Assembly: GCA_017656265.1 (NCBI GenBank)
Contig: JACDOD010000008.1
Coordinates: 62,001-126,000, forward strand
Direction of reading: 5' to 3'
From: Bacillaceae bacterium
GTDB lineage: Bacteria > Bacillota > Bacilli > Bacillales > Alkalibacillaceae
DNA length: 64,000 nucleotides
Shown here: positions 10,429 through 21,268 of the stretch, piece by piece
Layout of the letters: the number at the start of each line of letters is the position of its first letter
Position numbering within the stretch: position 1 is the stretch's first letter
Position numbers and translations under genes: made by a program
Notes under the pieces: model-generated
Seen by the model: the letters and a program-made list of their open reading frames with translations, nothing else
The model's database searches: none
What the model was told of the DNA's origin: nothing

Positions 10429-11310
10429 ATGTTTTATCATGTAAAGGAATTACAATATGATGCAAAACCAAGTCAGCCAGATCCAGTTTATGCGAAAAAA
10501 CTGCAGGAGATTTTAGGCGGACAATATGGTGAGATGTCCGTGATGATGCAGTACCTTTTCCAGGGCTGGAACTGCCGTGCTGACAATAAATATCGGGATA
10601 TGATTCTAGACATTGCCACAGAGGAAATCGCTCACGTGGAAATGATTGCAACCATGATTGCTCAACTCTTAGACGGGGCACCGGCACACGATCAGGAACA
10701 GGCTGCTCAGGACCCCGCAGTGGAAGCTGTACTTGGAGGAATGAATCCCCAGCATGCCATTGTAAACGGATTGGGTGCACAGCCCAACGATAGTGTAGGC
10801 TATCCATGGACTGCCCGTTATACCATTGCCAGCGGAAACTTGCTTGCGGATTTCCGCGCTAATCTCAATGCGGAATCCCAGGGGCGGCTGCAGGTTGCAA
10901 GGCTGTATGAAATGACCACTGACCCCGGTGTCAGGGATATGCTGTCCTTTTTAATTGCCCGTGACACGATGCACCAGAACCAGTGGATGGCAGCTATAGA
11001 AGAACTTGAACAAACTCAGGGAGCCATCGTTCCATCTAGCTTTAATCAGGAATACGAAAAACAGGAAGTATCCTATTCCTTCATGAACTTTTCAGAGGGA
11101 GAAGAAAGCCGCGAAGGCCGCTGGGCAAACGGACCAACCTTTGATGGACAGGGTAATTTTGAATATATCCAGAAGCCCGAGGCCATGGGGCAAAAACCCG
11201 AGCTCCAGCCAGCACCCGCTTATATTCACGGCACACCGCCGGAAGAACTCAGAAAAATTCAGGGTACAGGAAAACTGGAACCCGCCTACAATAACCAGCC
11301 TGTACAGTGA
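10429..11310 (+). CDS. Manganese catalase family protein
   Basis: MFYHVKELQYDAKPSQPDPVYAKKLQEILGGQYGEMSVMMQYLFQGWNC...ATEEIAHVEMIATMI; di-Mn ferritin-like catalase. Confidence 0.9.
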   Translation: MFYHVKELQYDAKPSQPDPVYAKKLQEILGGQYGEMSVMMQYLFQGWNCRADNKYRDMILDIATEEIAHVEMIATMIAQLLDGAPAHDQEQAAQDPAVEAVLGGMNPQHAIVNGLGAQPNDSVGYPWTARYTIASGNLLADFRANLNAESQGRLQVARLYEMTTDPGVRDMLSFLIARDTMHQNQWMAAIEELEQTQGAIVPSSFNQEYEKQEVSYSFMNFSEGEESREGRWANGPTFDGQGNFEYIQKPEAMGQKPELQPAPAYIHGTPPEELRKIQGTGKLEPAYNNQPVQ

Positions 11311-11316
11311 TTAGAT

Positions 11317-11355
11317 GAAGCACATTCCCAAATAAGTGGGGATGTGCTTTTTTAA
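11317..11355 (+). terminator. Rho-independent terminator after Mn-catalase
   Basis: AAGCACATtCCCA...GGGgATGTGCTTTTTT. Confidence 0.7.
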
Positions 11356-11468
11356 AATAAGGGACAAACCTATCTTCTTCATGGACGGACCCAGTCATTT
11401 TCATTGATTTTAAACGATCATATGTTATATAATTCAACTAATTAGTTGAATAGTTGAATTAAGAGGGG

Positions 11469-12143
11469 ATGTTTGTAATGAAATCAAGGGAATTTAAGGA
11501 CAACGTTTACCATCATTTTTCCCGGATTGGAAAAGTGCTGTCCAGCCCGAAACGCATCGAACTTCTCGATTTACTTTCCCAGTCTCCAAAAACCGTGGAA
11601 AGACTGGCTAAGGAAACCGAAATGAGTGTTGCCAATACATCGAAGCATTTGCAGGCTCTACTGGAAGCCCGGCTGGTTCACTTCCGTAAAGAAAAAAATT
11701 ACGTCATTTACCAGCTGGCCAGTGAAGAAGTGGTGGATTTGCTCTTTGCCATCAGAGGACTGGCGGAACATCAGCTGCCTGAAGTCAATATTTTGAGGCA
11801 GGAGTTTATTGAACGTCCGGAAGAGCTGGAATCCATCGAGCTCCCGGAACTTCTGAATCGGGTGGATCAGGATGATTATGTTCTCTTAGATGTCCGTCCT
11901 AAAGAAGAATATGAAGCCGGGCATATCGAAGGTTCCGTTTCCATCCCAATAGATGAGCTCCATGATTTATTATCAAAAATTCCAAAATGCAAACAAATCA
12001 TCGCCTACTGTCGCGGTCCTTACTGTGTCTATGCAACCGAAGCGGTCGAGCTTCTAAAATCGGAAGGCTATAACGCTTACCGGCTGGATGCTGGTGTTCA
12101 TGAATGGAAGATGAATCAAAAAAATCAATCACATGAACACTAA
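11469..12143 (+). CDS. ArsR-type HTH regulator fused to rhodanese domain
   Basis: HTH (SSPKRIELLDLLSQSPKTVERLAKETEMSVANTSKHLQ) and rhodanese (YVLLDVRPKEEYEAGHIEGSVSIPIDEL...IIAYCRGPYC). Confidence 0.9.
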   Translation: MFVMKSREFKDNVYHHFSRIGKVLSSPKRIELLDLLSQSPKTVERLAKETEMSVANTSKHLQALLEARLVHFRKEKNYVIYQLASEEVVDLLFAIRGLAEHQLPEVNILRQEFIERPEELESIELPELLNRVDQDDYVLLDVRPKEEYEAGHIEGSVSIPIDELHDLLSKIPKCKQIIAYCRGPYCVYATEAVELLKSEGYNAYRLDAGVHEWKMNQKNQSHEH

Positions 12144-12170
12144 TGGTGAGAGTGTTAGGAGTGAACATGA

Positions 12171-13412
12171 ATGTCTGCTGAACCTCAAGTTAAAATCGGA
12201 ATCAAAGAAAATGTTATTCAATTTTCATTACTCGTTATCATCAATCTTTTTGTAGGGTCAATGGTTGGGCTGGAGCGAACGGTTTTGCCGATCATCGGAG
12301 AGGAGCAATTTGGCCTTGCTTCAGCCAGTGCCGCTCTTTCCTTTATTGTGAGTTTCGGTTTCTCAAAAGCTATCATGAACTTCTTTGCAGGAAACATTGC
12401 CGATCATATTGGCAGAAAACAGGTCCTCGTACTGGGCTGGGTGGTAGGTTTATTCGTGCCGATTTTCGTGATTTTTGCTCAGTCCTGGTGGATGATTGTA
12501 TTTGCCAATGTACTGTTAGGAGTCAACCAGGCCCTCACCTGGTCTATGACCGTAAATATGAAAGTGGATTTAGCAAAGTCAACTCAGCGGGGGCTTGCAG
12601 TTGGATTGAATGAATTTGCCGGGTATGTAGGTGTCGGGTTAATGGCCATGATCTCCGGATATGTGGCCTATACCTATGCCCTCCGTCCAGAACCCTTTTA
12701 TCTTGGCATAGGAATTGCTGCAGTTGGTATTCTGTTGTCCTTATTTGCTAAAGATACCGGAAAACATTTGAAAGCTCAGGCACAGCAGACCAAATCAGCC
12801 CCTGCATTATCCATAAAAGACATATTTGTTCAAACCACATGGAGTGACAGGAATTTATCAAGTGCGACAGTTTCCGGACTGACGACAAACTTGAAAGACG
12901 GCATGATCTGGGGACTGCTCCCCATTTTCCTGGCCGCTTCTGAGTTATCGGTTGATCAGATTGGGATCGTCGTTGCCATTTATCCTGCAGCATGGGGGGT
13001 GTTCCAGCTTTTCACTGGAGGATTAAGCGATCGTGTGGGACGTAAATGGATGATCGTGTTTGGCATGTGGACCCAGGCAGCCGGAATCTGGTGGATTCTA
13101 TTTTCCGGCACCTATATTTCCTGGATCATTGGAGCGGTTATCCTCGGAATCGGCACCGCCATGGTATATCCAACCTTAATCGCAGCCATCAGTGATGTGG
13201 CAGCTCCCGAATGGAGAGCATCATCCCTCGGAGTATACCGATTCTGGCGGGACAGCGGGTATGCCTTTGGAGCTATCATTGCCGGGATTTTGGCTGACTT
13301 AATGGGGGTGAGCTGGGCTATAGGCCTCGTCGGTTTTCTGCCGCTTCTGGCTGGAATCAGTGCTGCTATCAGGATGGAGGAAACACTGTATGTCGACCAT
13401 CCAGGTCGATAA
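12171..13412 (+). CDS. MFS transporter
   Basis: 413 aa polytopic; GRKQVLVLGWVVGL and DRVGRKWMIVFGMW MFS motifs. Confidence 0.88.
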   Translation: MSAEPQVKIGIKENVIQFSLLVIINLFVGSMVGLERTVLPIIGEEQFGLASASAALSFIVSFGFSKAIMNFFAGNIADHIGRKQVLVLGWVVGLFVPIFVIFAQSWWMIVFANVLLGVNQALTWSMTVNMKVDLAKSTQRGLAVGLNEFAGYVGVGLMAMISGYVAYTYALRPEPFYLGIGIAAVGILLSLFAKDTGKHLKAQAQQTKSAPALSIKDIFVQTTWSDRNLSSATVSGLTTNLKDGMIWGLLPIFLAASELSVDQIGIVVAIYPAAWGVFQLFTGGLSDRVGRKWMIVFGMWTQAAGIWWILFSGTYISWIIGAVILGIGTAMVYPTLIAAISDVAAPEWRASSLGVYRFWRDSGYAFGAIIAGILADLMGVSWAIGLVGFLPLLAGISAAIRMEETLYVDHPGR

Positions 13413-13445
13413 GAGGGAGATCTCATGCTTATGAGATCTCTCTCA
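13410..13445 (+). terminator. Hairpin terminator
   Basis: GAGGGAGATCTCATgcttATGAGATCTCTCTC immediately after the MFS stop. Confidence 0.6.
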
Positions 13446-13535
13446 TTTCAGGTGCAAGTCTTGATTTCTTTGTCGTGAGCTCTGACTCTTTAAGGCCGAG
13501 GCCTGATATCTCAAGTGTGAGGGCTGATTTAATGT
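13446..13535 (-). repeat. Imperfect 21-bp tandem repeats (about 4 units)
   Basis: Minus strand reads AAATCAGCCCTCACACTTGA/GATATCAGGCCTCGGCCTTAA/AGAGTCAGAGCTCACGACAAA/GAAATCAAGACTTGCACCTGA; same family as 19437-19660. Confidence 0.55.
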
Positions 13536-13927
13536 AATGTATGCTCTTTTGTTCATACGAAAACGCAAGGGTGTAAACTATTTATTATATAACTTCACAG
13601 CTCTCAAATCGCTTTTTTAGATGAATATCATCGAAAACTTCCTCTGTTGGACTGATCCATCCTGTTATAAAATTTTGAAGAGACAAAGAAATTAATCCAT
13701 GAGAAGAAAAGATGCGGAAACAATATCCAACTTAATTATTGGGTTTGCCAGAGTCATTTTTTTCAATATTACAAATGAAGCTTGTCACTTTAATTAAAGG
13801 TTACAGGGATCAGCATAAAGGAGCATGGTTTTCTGAAGCATACTGTAAAAACGACTTCTCTAAGTGTTAATATAGAAAAGACAATATTTTTTGTTGGAAA
13901 GTTCTACAAAGTTATGGAGGTTATTGT

Positions 13928-14620
13928 ATGTCAAAACACACCGAAATACTAATGAGCGACCCAAAAATTGCGGCTATCCCCGTGAAAGGAACTCATGAAC
14001 CATTCGTCAACCTGGTTGATTACGATCCAGACATTTTTATAGATAAATCTCAGTCACAGATTGCCAGTAATAGCCCTTTTTTTTCTTATGTACGCCGTTC
14101 AGTGGCTGAAAAACTGGTTGCTGCAAAAGCCTATCTCCCTAAAGGAGTTCATTTCTATGTCAAAGAAGGTTATAGACCAGCAGAGGTTCAGGTACAAGCC
14201 TTTAACGAGACCTACCAAGAGTTAAAAAAATCATTTTCCAATATGAGTCAAGAAAATCTTATTGCCATGGCATCAAAATATGTTGCCCCTATCGAAGTTG
14301 CCCCACATCCAACAGGCGGAGCTCTTGATGTAACATTAATAACTTCAGACGGAAAAGAGCTAGACTTAGGAACACCATTTAATGCATCACCAAATGATAC
14401 AGAAAATGCCACGTACTTACAGGCTATAAATATATCTAATAAAGCGCGTGAAAACCGAAAAATTCTATCTTACTCTCTTCAGGCAGCCGGTTTTGTCAAC
14501 TATTTTACTGAGTGGTGGCACTGGTCTTTTGGAGACCGTTATTGGGCATTGATGAAAAATGAAAGCAGCTCAATCTATCAGCCAGTATCCGAACAGGAGT
14601 TGAAGAAATTGGTTGAATAA
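13928..14620 (+). CDS. VanX/DdpX-type D-Ala-D-Ala dipeptidase family protein
   Basis: KEGYRPAEVQVQAF..., HPTGGALDVTLI, EWWHWSFGDRYWA: M15D zinc ligand motifs. Confidence 0.85.
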   Translation: MSKHTEILMSDPKIAAIPVKGTHEPFVNLVDYDPDIFIDKSQSQIASNSPFFSYVRRSVAEKLVAAKAYLPKGVHFYVKEGYRPAEVQVQAFNETYQELKKSFSNMSQENLIAMASKYVAPIEVAPHPTGGALDVTLITSDGKELDLGTPFNASPNDTENATYLQAINISNKARENRKILSYSLQAAGFVNYFTEWWHWSFGDRYWALMKNESSSIYQPVSEQELKKLVE

Positions 14621-14786
14621 AAAAGCTAAGACTCACCCAGTAATTTTTCTCCTCCTTACTTTTCTGCAGACAGCCCTTTCTATGAAGATTTTGTTGAAAC
14701 GGTAAGTAGGAGTTCTTTATGATTAAAAGATTATTAAAACCAGGGAATTTGCCAGGAACATTTTAATTACCAGGAGGAGACAAAAA

Positions 14787-15386
14787 ATGGAGAAAAAATC
14801 CCCCTCACTTGTAGGAATGATTTTTAGCCCAAACAACCAATTAACTGCTATTAAGAGTTATCCTCTAATTTTAAATCCACTATTAATAATTGTATTTTTA
14901 AATATCCTTTTAGTTGTTTTGACTACTTTTTCACTTGATAATACTGTCATCTTTCAAGATAAAGTCCCCAATGATATGTTTATGGCAAAGATGTTCTTTC
15001 TGTATGGCGCAATAATTTCCAGTACTATAGTAATAATAATAAAACCCTTAGGCTATTCTGCATTATTTTCTACAGCATCTAAAGTGATAAAATTGAATGT
15101 GAAGTTTAAACAGCTATTTTCAATGTTCATCTACATTAGTATTTTTGATGTTCTAGTAATGGTCCTTAATCTGATTCAATTACAATATAATGGAGGATTA
15201 CCGGAACAAATTTTTTTGCCATCTGCATTAGGCTTTTTTATAATCGCTATATGGAAAATGATTTTAGTGGCCTGGGGACTAAAAATCATAACAAATATGT
15301 CTAAAACAACTTCATGGCTTTTAGCGTCAGTATATTTTGTAAGTTCGTTACTGTTAAACATTATGTTAGGGAGTATATCCATTTAG
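14787..15386 (+). CDS. Yip1-domain-like membrane protein
   Basis: 199 aa, five or so TM segments, MIFSPNNQLTAIKSYPLILNPLLIIV N-terminus. Confidence 0.55.
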   Translation: MEKKSPSLVGMIFSPNNQLTAIKSYPLILNPLLIIVFLNILLVVLTTFSLDNTVIFQDKVPNDMFMAKMFFLYGAIISSTIVIIIKPLGYSALFSTASKVIKLNVKFKQLFSMFIYISIFDVLVMVLNLIQLQYNGGLPEQIFLPSALGFFIIAIWKMILVAWGLKIITNMSKTTSWLLASVYFVSSLLLNIMLGSISI

Positions 15387-15477
15387 CCAATGAATGAGGC
15401 AATAAATTCAGAATAGATATCATAAATCTATTCATTTTGGAAGGGCTAAAAATACACCATCAGAAAATCCAAAACAA

Positions 15478-15528
15478 AAACTTGCCTGCCCGAGCACATC
15501 CCGCTTCGGAAAGGCAAGTTTTGTTTAT
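15478..15528. terminator. Hairpin terminator
   Basis: AACTTGCCT...AGGCAAGTTTTG between convergent genes. Confidence 0.5.
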
Positions 15529-15555
15529 AATTTGAGATTTTCCAATACTAATTTT

Positions 15556-17670
15556 TTATCCGCGCTCCATTTCTGCTTTCGTATCCTTTTCCAGCAGTAC
15601 GATCAGTCCGGGCAGAAGAACACCCCGGATGAGGAAGGTATCCAGTATAATTCCCACGGCGACAATGAACCCAAAAACAAATAAAAGCTGAATCGGCTGG
15701 GTCATAAGGACCGCAAAGGTGGCCGCCAGGATAATTCCGGCAGATGAAATCACACCACCTGTACTGGCAACCGCCCGCTTTGTTGCTTCCTTAACTGAAT
15801 GCTTCCTCCGTTCCTCCTGAAACCGTGAGACCAGTATAATATTATAGTCGATCCCAAGGGCCACTAAGAAAACAAAGGCGTAAAGGGGTACCCTTGGACT
15901 GATGGTGCCAATATCAAAGAACAAATCTGTCAGGAATATTCCCAGTCCCAGTGCAGCCAGGAAGGAGACCAGAATTGTTCCCATCATATAAATCGGCATT
16001 TTAATCGATTTCGTCAGTACAATCAGCATTAAGAAAATCAAGATGGTTTCTAAAAGCACAATCACGATAACATCCCGATTATTCAGAGTTCGTTCCTCTA
16101 CTTTTTTCGCAGTTTCTCCAGCGAAATAGAGTTCTCCCGTTACATTGCCTTCCTCCAATATTTCGTCATGATCAGCAATGATGTTTTCCAGCGTGTCTAT
16201 CGTCTCAACTTCATAAGGGTTTTCTTCAAAAGTCATGCTGTAATTGATCACTTTTCCATCATCGGCGATATCATTGATCTGAACACTGCTTACCAGTGGC
16301 TGATCTGCCAGCACGTTTCGCAGGTTCTCCTGCTGATCCGGCGACAGTGCTTCTTCTCCTTCAAAGAGTACAGTAGTTGGGGCAAGATCACCTTTTGCAA
16401 ACTTTTCACCTAAAATTTCATACCCCTGTCTGGAAGGCATATCCTCAGGAAATGACTTAATCGTGTCATATTCATACTGGAGATTCACCATGTTTCCTGC
16501 AGACACGAGCAGTAACAAGATAATAGCAGCGACTGATAGCCCTGGCTTTTTCACAACAAAACGGCCAACCCTGCTCCAGAAGGAATTATTTTTAGACGCT
16601 TCATCCCCAACCCTGGGGATTTTCGGCCAGAAAGACTTTCTGCCAAACAGGGTAAACAGCGCAGGAGTAAACGTCACAGATGCCAGCATGACTACAGCCA
16701 TAATCGTCGCAAAGGTCGGTGCAAAATTTTGATAATCCCCAGACTTCGCAAAAAACAGGACAAGCATCGCCGCTAAAACGGTCCCGCCAGAGAAGAACAC
16801 CGGTATACCCGTTTCCCTCATAGCTGCTTTCATGGCTTCAAATTTATTTTCGTAGTGCTTTAACTCTTCACGGAAACGAGAAAACACAAACAATGAATAA
16901 TCTGTTACAGCCGCAAATAATAGTATGGAACCGATGGATATGGTCTGATTACTTAACGTCAACCCTGCCTTACCCAGAATACCGAGAATTTGGATAGAAA
17001 CCTCATAGACAAAGGCTGCTGCAATCAATGGGATCAGCGCCAGCAACGGAGAACGATAAATCACAATTAGTAATACAAGAATAATACCAATGGTCGAAAA
17101 AAGGAGGACCAGGTCCGCTCGTGAGAACAGGTCCAGTGAATCAACAGCAATTCCAGCTGGTCCAGTCACATACATCTCAAGCTCCGATGTTTCCTCAACA
17201 ATCTCCTCTATCTGTTCCTTGGAATCCTTGAGTTCTGCTGTTTCCAGTTCGGGAGCAAATGTAAGTGGAATGGTAGCTGTTTCTTTATCCTCTGAAAAAA
17301 ACTTCGCCTGTGCCTGAGGTGGTAATGCGCTCAACGGAACAAGACCTTCAACACCAGATACACCTTCTTCCCGGATATGGTCTAACACTTCAGCCAGTTT
17401 CGTTACTTCAATTTCCCCATCATTGGATTGAAACACTAAAATTGCCGGTGTTCCTTCATTGCCTGGAAAGTACTCATCCAACTTGTTCTCAGCAATCACT
17501 GCTTTCGCATCATCAGGCAAAAAACTGACCGAAGACACTTCATAATCCTTAGCATTTGGCGCAAAAACCGCAAGCAACGTGGTGACAATCAACCAAATCG
17601 CCAGCGTGCTCCACATCCCTTTTTTTGTTGATACAAAATCCGTAAGCTTATTTAATAAGGGTTTCATCAT
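15556..17670 (-). CDS. MMPL/RND family transporter
   Basis: 704 aa; two TM repeats with YVVFVFLVALGIDYNIILVSRFQEERRK-type MMPL signatures. Confidence 0.9.
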   Translation of the reverse strand: MMKPLLNKLTDFVSTKKGMWSTLAIWLIVTTLLAVFAPNAKDYEVSSVSFLPDDAKAVIAENKLDEYFPGNEGTPAILVFQSNDGEIEVTKLAEVLDHIREEGVSGVEGLVPLSALPPQAQAKFFSEDKETATIPLTFAPELETAELKDSKEQIEEIVEETSELEMYVTGPAGIAVDSLDLFSRADLVLLFSTIGIILVLLIVIYRSPLLALIPLIAAAFVYEVSIQILGILGKAGLTLSNQTISIGSILLFAAVTDYSLFVFSRFREELKHYENKFEAMKAAMRETGIPVFFSGGTVLAAMLVLFFAKSGDYQNFAPTFATIMAVVMLASVTFTPALFTLFGRKSFWPKIPRVGDEASKNNSFWSRVGRFVVKKPGLSVAAIILLLLVSAGNMVNLQYEYDTIKSFPEDMPSRQGYEILGEKFAKGDLAPTTVLFEGEEALSPDQQENLRNVLADQPLVSSVQINDIADDGKVINYSMTFEENPYEVETIDTLENIIADHDEILEEGNVTGELYFAGETAKKVEERTLNNRDVIVIVLLETILIFLMLIVLTKSIKMPIYMMGTILVSFLAALGLGIFLTDLFFDIGTISPRVPLYAFVFLVALGIDYNIILVSRFQEERRKHSVKEATKRAVASTGGVISSAGIILAATFAVLMTQPIQLLFVFGFIVAVGIILDTFLIRGVLLPGLIVLLEKDTKAEMERG

Positions 17671-17779
17671 TTCATTCCTTTCTTTTTCTAAATTTCGATT
17701 GAAAGTGACACTTTTGTCACTTTAGGCATAAAAATAACACTCCCATTACCAATTATTATCATCCAGAGTAACAGAAGTG

Positions 17780-18355
17780 TCAACTATTATTTATGAACAT
17801 TCCCTCACGAATAATTTCCTTAATAGACTGAACCCATTCAGAATGGGGAATTTGGGCAAAATTAGGAACCAAAAATGACTGCAGAATGTAGCCCACGATC
17901 AGCGTGTCAGGAATATGGGCCTTCAGCTTTCCCTCTTCCTTGCCCAGTCGCACAAAACCAATAAGAGATTGATACATGTTCAAGTGAAGCCCATCCAGCT
18001 TTTCATTTTTCTCCTCCAGTTTTTGATTATTCACAGGAACATGTCGGCCAATTTCTATCAGCTGATGGATATTAGGGTGGCTCATCATCAGCTCAAGCAA
18101 ATAATCAAACTGATCCTCAAAACGGTCATACTCCTTAATTTTTCCGAGCTTATCCATAAACTGATCCATTTCATACATCATAAATTCCATGATCAGCTCT
18201 TCTTTATTGCCAAAATACTTATACAGCGCACTTCTGGAAACCTCCAGCCTCTCTGCAAGAAGCCCAAAGGTAAATCCCTCATACCCATGATCCAAAAGCA
18301 GTTCCTTCGTCGCCAAAAACAAATCTTCATCCGAAAACTTCCGCTCACGTGCCAT
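17780..18355 (-). CDS. TetR/AcrR family regulator
   Basis: HTH FTFGLLAERLEVSRSALYKYFGNKEELI; adjacent to the MMPL exporter. Confidence 0.9.
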   Translation of the reverse strand: MARERKFSDEDLFLATKELLLDHGYEGFTFGLLAERLEVSRSALYKYFGNKEELIMEFMMYEMDQFMDKLGKIKEYDRFEDQFDYLLELMMSHPNIHQLIEIGRHVPVNNQKLEEKNEKLDGLHLNMYQSLIGFVRLGKEEGKLKAHIPDTLIVGYILQSFLVPNFAQIPHSEWVQSIKEIIREGMFINNS

Positions 18356-18500
18356 AGTCTCACCTCACCTCTATTATAAAACAACAAAAAAAGAAAGGAA
18401 ATGACAAGCTGGGGTGGAAACGGATTACTTTAATATCTGCAAATAAAAGGGACAGGTAATGACGATAGAGAATCTATAAAATGATGATCTAAGTGGAGGA

Positions 18501-19151
18501 ATGAAAATGTATTTTATCATAGGCGATGTTCACGGATGCTACCACACATTTAAACAGATGATCGATCAACATTGGGATCAGGAGAATGAAGTTTTGATTC
18601 AGCTGGGGGATCTCATTGACAGAGGAAAGAATTCACCGAAAGTGGTTGAACTGGCAAGAAGATTAAGCAGCAATTTTCCATCCCGTACGGTTTTTTTAAA
18701 AGGTAATCACGAGTTTGAGATGATCGAACACTTTTTGCACCCTCCCAATAAACATTGGCTAAAGCAGTGTGGTGAGATAACCCTTAAACAGTATGATGAA
18801 CAAGGCAGAGATTGGGAAAGTGATGTCCAATGGTTTCGCACCCTTCCGCTTTTCTGGGAAAATGACTATCTATTTATTAGTCATGCAGGCATATCGAAAG
18901 AAGCTGTAAATCCCTTTAGAGAAGACGATGAATTCGGGGTTTTATGGAATCGAAGCCCATTAAAAAACATAAACAAGCTCCAGATTATTGGTCATACTCC
19001 ATGTGAACGGCCAGCCTATGATACCCTGAGCAATTCGTGGAATATCGATACAGGAGCCGCTTATTCCGGATATCTTACCGGAGTTAAAGTTAAACCAAAT
19101 GGAGAAGTCATTGAATTTAAAAAAGTAGATACAGATATACGAGATCAATAA
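18501..19151 (+). CDS. Metallophosphoesterase (PPP-type serine/threonine phosphatase)
   Basis: GDVHGCY...GDLIDRGKNS...LKGNHEFE...SHAG motifs. Confidence 0.92.
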   Translation: MKMYFIIGDVHGCYHTFKQMIDQHWDQENEVLIQLGDLIDRGKNSPKVVELARRLSSNFPSRTVFLKGNHEFEMIEHFLHPPNKHWLKQCGEITLKQYDEQGRDWESDVQWFRTLPLFWENDYLFISHAGISKEAVNPFREDDEFGVLWNRSPLKNINKLQIIGHTPCERPAYDTLSNSWNIDTGAAYSGYLTGVKVKPNGEVIEFKKVDTDIRDQ

Positions 19152-19164
19152 CCCCTCTTCACTA

Positions 19165-19291
19165 CCCCTCAATTCTCGGTTTATACGCTGCCTTTTTTCT
19201 GATCCAGCTTCAGGATTTCCACGAGCTGTTCGGCCAAGTAGTTGGAACTGTATTTGAAGTCGCGGTTGACCCACTCGATGATCATACCCGC
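19165..19291 (-). pseudogene. 3' fragment of a TetR-family regulator (copy 1)
   Basis: Minus strand: AGMIIEWVNRDFKYSSNYLAEQLVEILKLDQKK then frameshift; close to copy 2 at 32752-32900. Confidence 0.7.
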
Positions 19292-19436
19292 CTAAGACCT
19301 CTTACCTGAATTCTTATGATTTCTCCAACTTTAGCGTTAAAACGGTTGCCATAAATTCAGCCGCCTTGAAATTCCATTCATAGTGTAATGATTACACCTA
19401 ACTTTCCAAATTCGTTTCAAGACCCTCAGCGAAAAA

Positions 19437-19660
19437 AAACAGGGCTTGCTAGTGAGATATCAGGATTTACTAACGGGAAATCAGAGCTCGTGCGAGGAAA
19501 ATCAGGGCTTACGTACGAGATATCAGGTTTCGTGCCCAAGATATCAGGGCTCACCTACGATATATCAGGTTTCGTGCCCAAGATATCAGAGTTCACCTAC
19601 GAGATATCAGGGCTCACGTACAAGATATCAGGATTTGCGCTCGAGATATCAGGGCCCTAA
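19437..19660 (+). repeat. Imperfect 21-bp tandem repeat array (about 10 units)
   Basis: Units such as GATATCAGGTTTCGTGCCCAA / GATATCAGGGCTCACCTACGA; translates as heptads EISGLTY/KISGFVP without stops. Confidence 0.75.
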
Positions 19661-19935
19661 TTTGGCTCTTTTGCCCGCATGAATGCTTGCTTGATGAAAG
19701 CGGGGAGTTAAGTAAAAACCTTTACCAAAATCCGTGTGCTTCCCACATAGCGAAATATTTACACCATTAATTAATGATTGATAGTTTTCAAATGTTGTCC
19801 CATGATACCAAACTTGGCTAAAAGCATTAAATTCCCTAGATCAAACAGCATGATTCACCATAAACGAGCATCCTATTTTTTATACTAATGTCACAAACTC
19901 AAACTGTCTCCAGATTTTCCGGCATCTTTAGACAG

Positions 19936-21268
19936 CTTGATATCCCACTACACAAACGGTTTTGGATATTCCGAAATCTATGGTCAATTTTGGATCCTTT
20001 ATATCCCACTACGTTCAGATAAAACGATTCGGTCAGCGAGGATTTATATAAGTACTGGAAAGCTTTATATCCCACTACGTTCAGATAAAACCAGAATATA
20101 TCCGGCCGCTTGTGCCAGGATACATTACTTTATATCCCACTACGTTCAGATAAAACCGTTTTCGGGCTGATCCTTTTTAATCTGATATCGTTCTTTATAT
20201 CCCACTACGTTCAGATAAAACCGTTTTCGGGCTGATCCTTTTTAATCTGATATCGTTCTTTATATCCCACTACGTTCAGATAAAACAATTGGGACTTGAT
20301 TATCATTGGACTAGAATAGAAACCCTTTATATCCCACTACGTTCAGATAAAACGAAAAGAATTTCAAAGTTGAGAATTATTTTTTCATCTACCTTTATAT
20401 CCCACTACGTTCAGATAAAACGAAGTCAGCAAGAAGGTAATCAGAAAAGCTATGAAAACTTTATATCCCACTACGTTCAGATAAAACGCGCAAAGACAAA
20501 CACCCAGCTATGAGTGATCTCCCTTTATATCCCACTACGTTCAGATAAAACGAAAACACCGCAGGCGTAAGTTTTTCCGGCGGTAATAACTTTATATCCC
20601 ACTACGTTCAGATAAAACTTAATAACCCCAATGTAATTAATGATACCAATTGCGGCTTTATATCCCACTACGTTCAGATAAAACACTCTCTCTACTGTCA
20701 AATATTCCAACAAAATCAACCTTTATATCCCACTACGTTCAGATAAAACTGTCTCTAACGTTTGAATGGCATTATCATTTGAAATCTTTATATCCCACTA
20801 CGTTCAGATAAAACGGCAGCTCTTCGTTGCAATACTTGCAGTGTTCTGTTCTTTATATCCCACTACGTTCAGATAAAACCTTGAACACCGAAACCATCCA
20901 GCTATGGACAAAACCCTTTATATCCCACTACGTTCAGATAAAACGCAATCATGCAAAGTGCCATACTCGGACTTGAACCCTTTATATCCCACTACGTTCA
21001 GATAAAACAGACTCAACCCCGACCCCACATGTTGAGCCGTACATCTTTATATCCCACTACGTTCAGATAAAACCTTCAGAAATCTCATTACATATATACT
21101 CCCAATTTTCTTTATATCCCACTACGTTCAGATAAAACGGTTTTCTGTTTTGATTTTTCGATCACAACCTGGTACCTTTATATCCCACTACGTTCAGATA
21201 AAACCATTCCCCAGGGACAAAGTCGCCGCGGCGATCAGCCTTTATATCCCACTACGTTCAGATAAAAC
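19936..21268 (-). CRISPR. CRISPR array 1: 20 identical 29-bp repeats, 19 spacers, plus one degenerate terminal repeat at 19936
   Basis: Plus-strand repeat CTTTATATCCCACTACGTTCAGATAAAAC (crRNA sense GTTTTATCTGAACGTAGTGGGATATAAAG) at 19997, 20063, 20128, 20193, 20258, ... 21240; spacers about 35-38 nt. Degenerate repeat on the left and leader-like sequence on the right imply leftward transcription. Confidence 0.98.
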
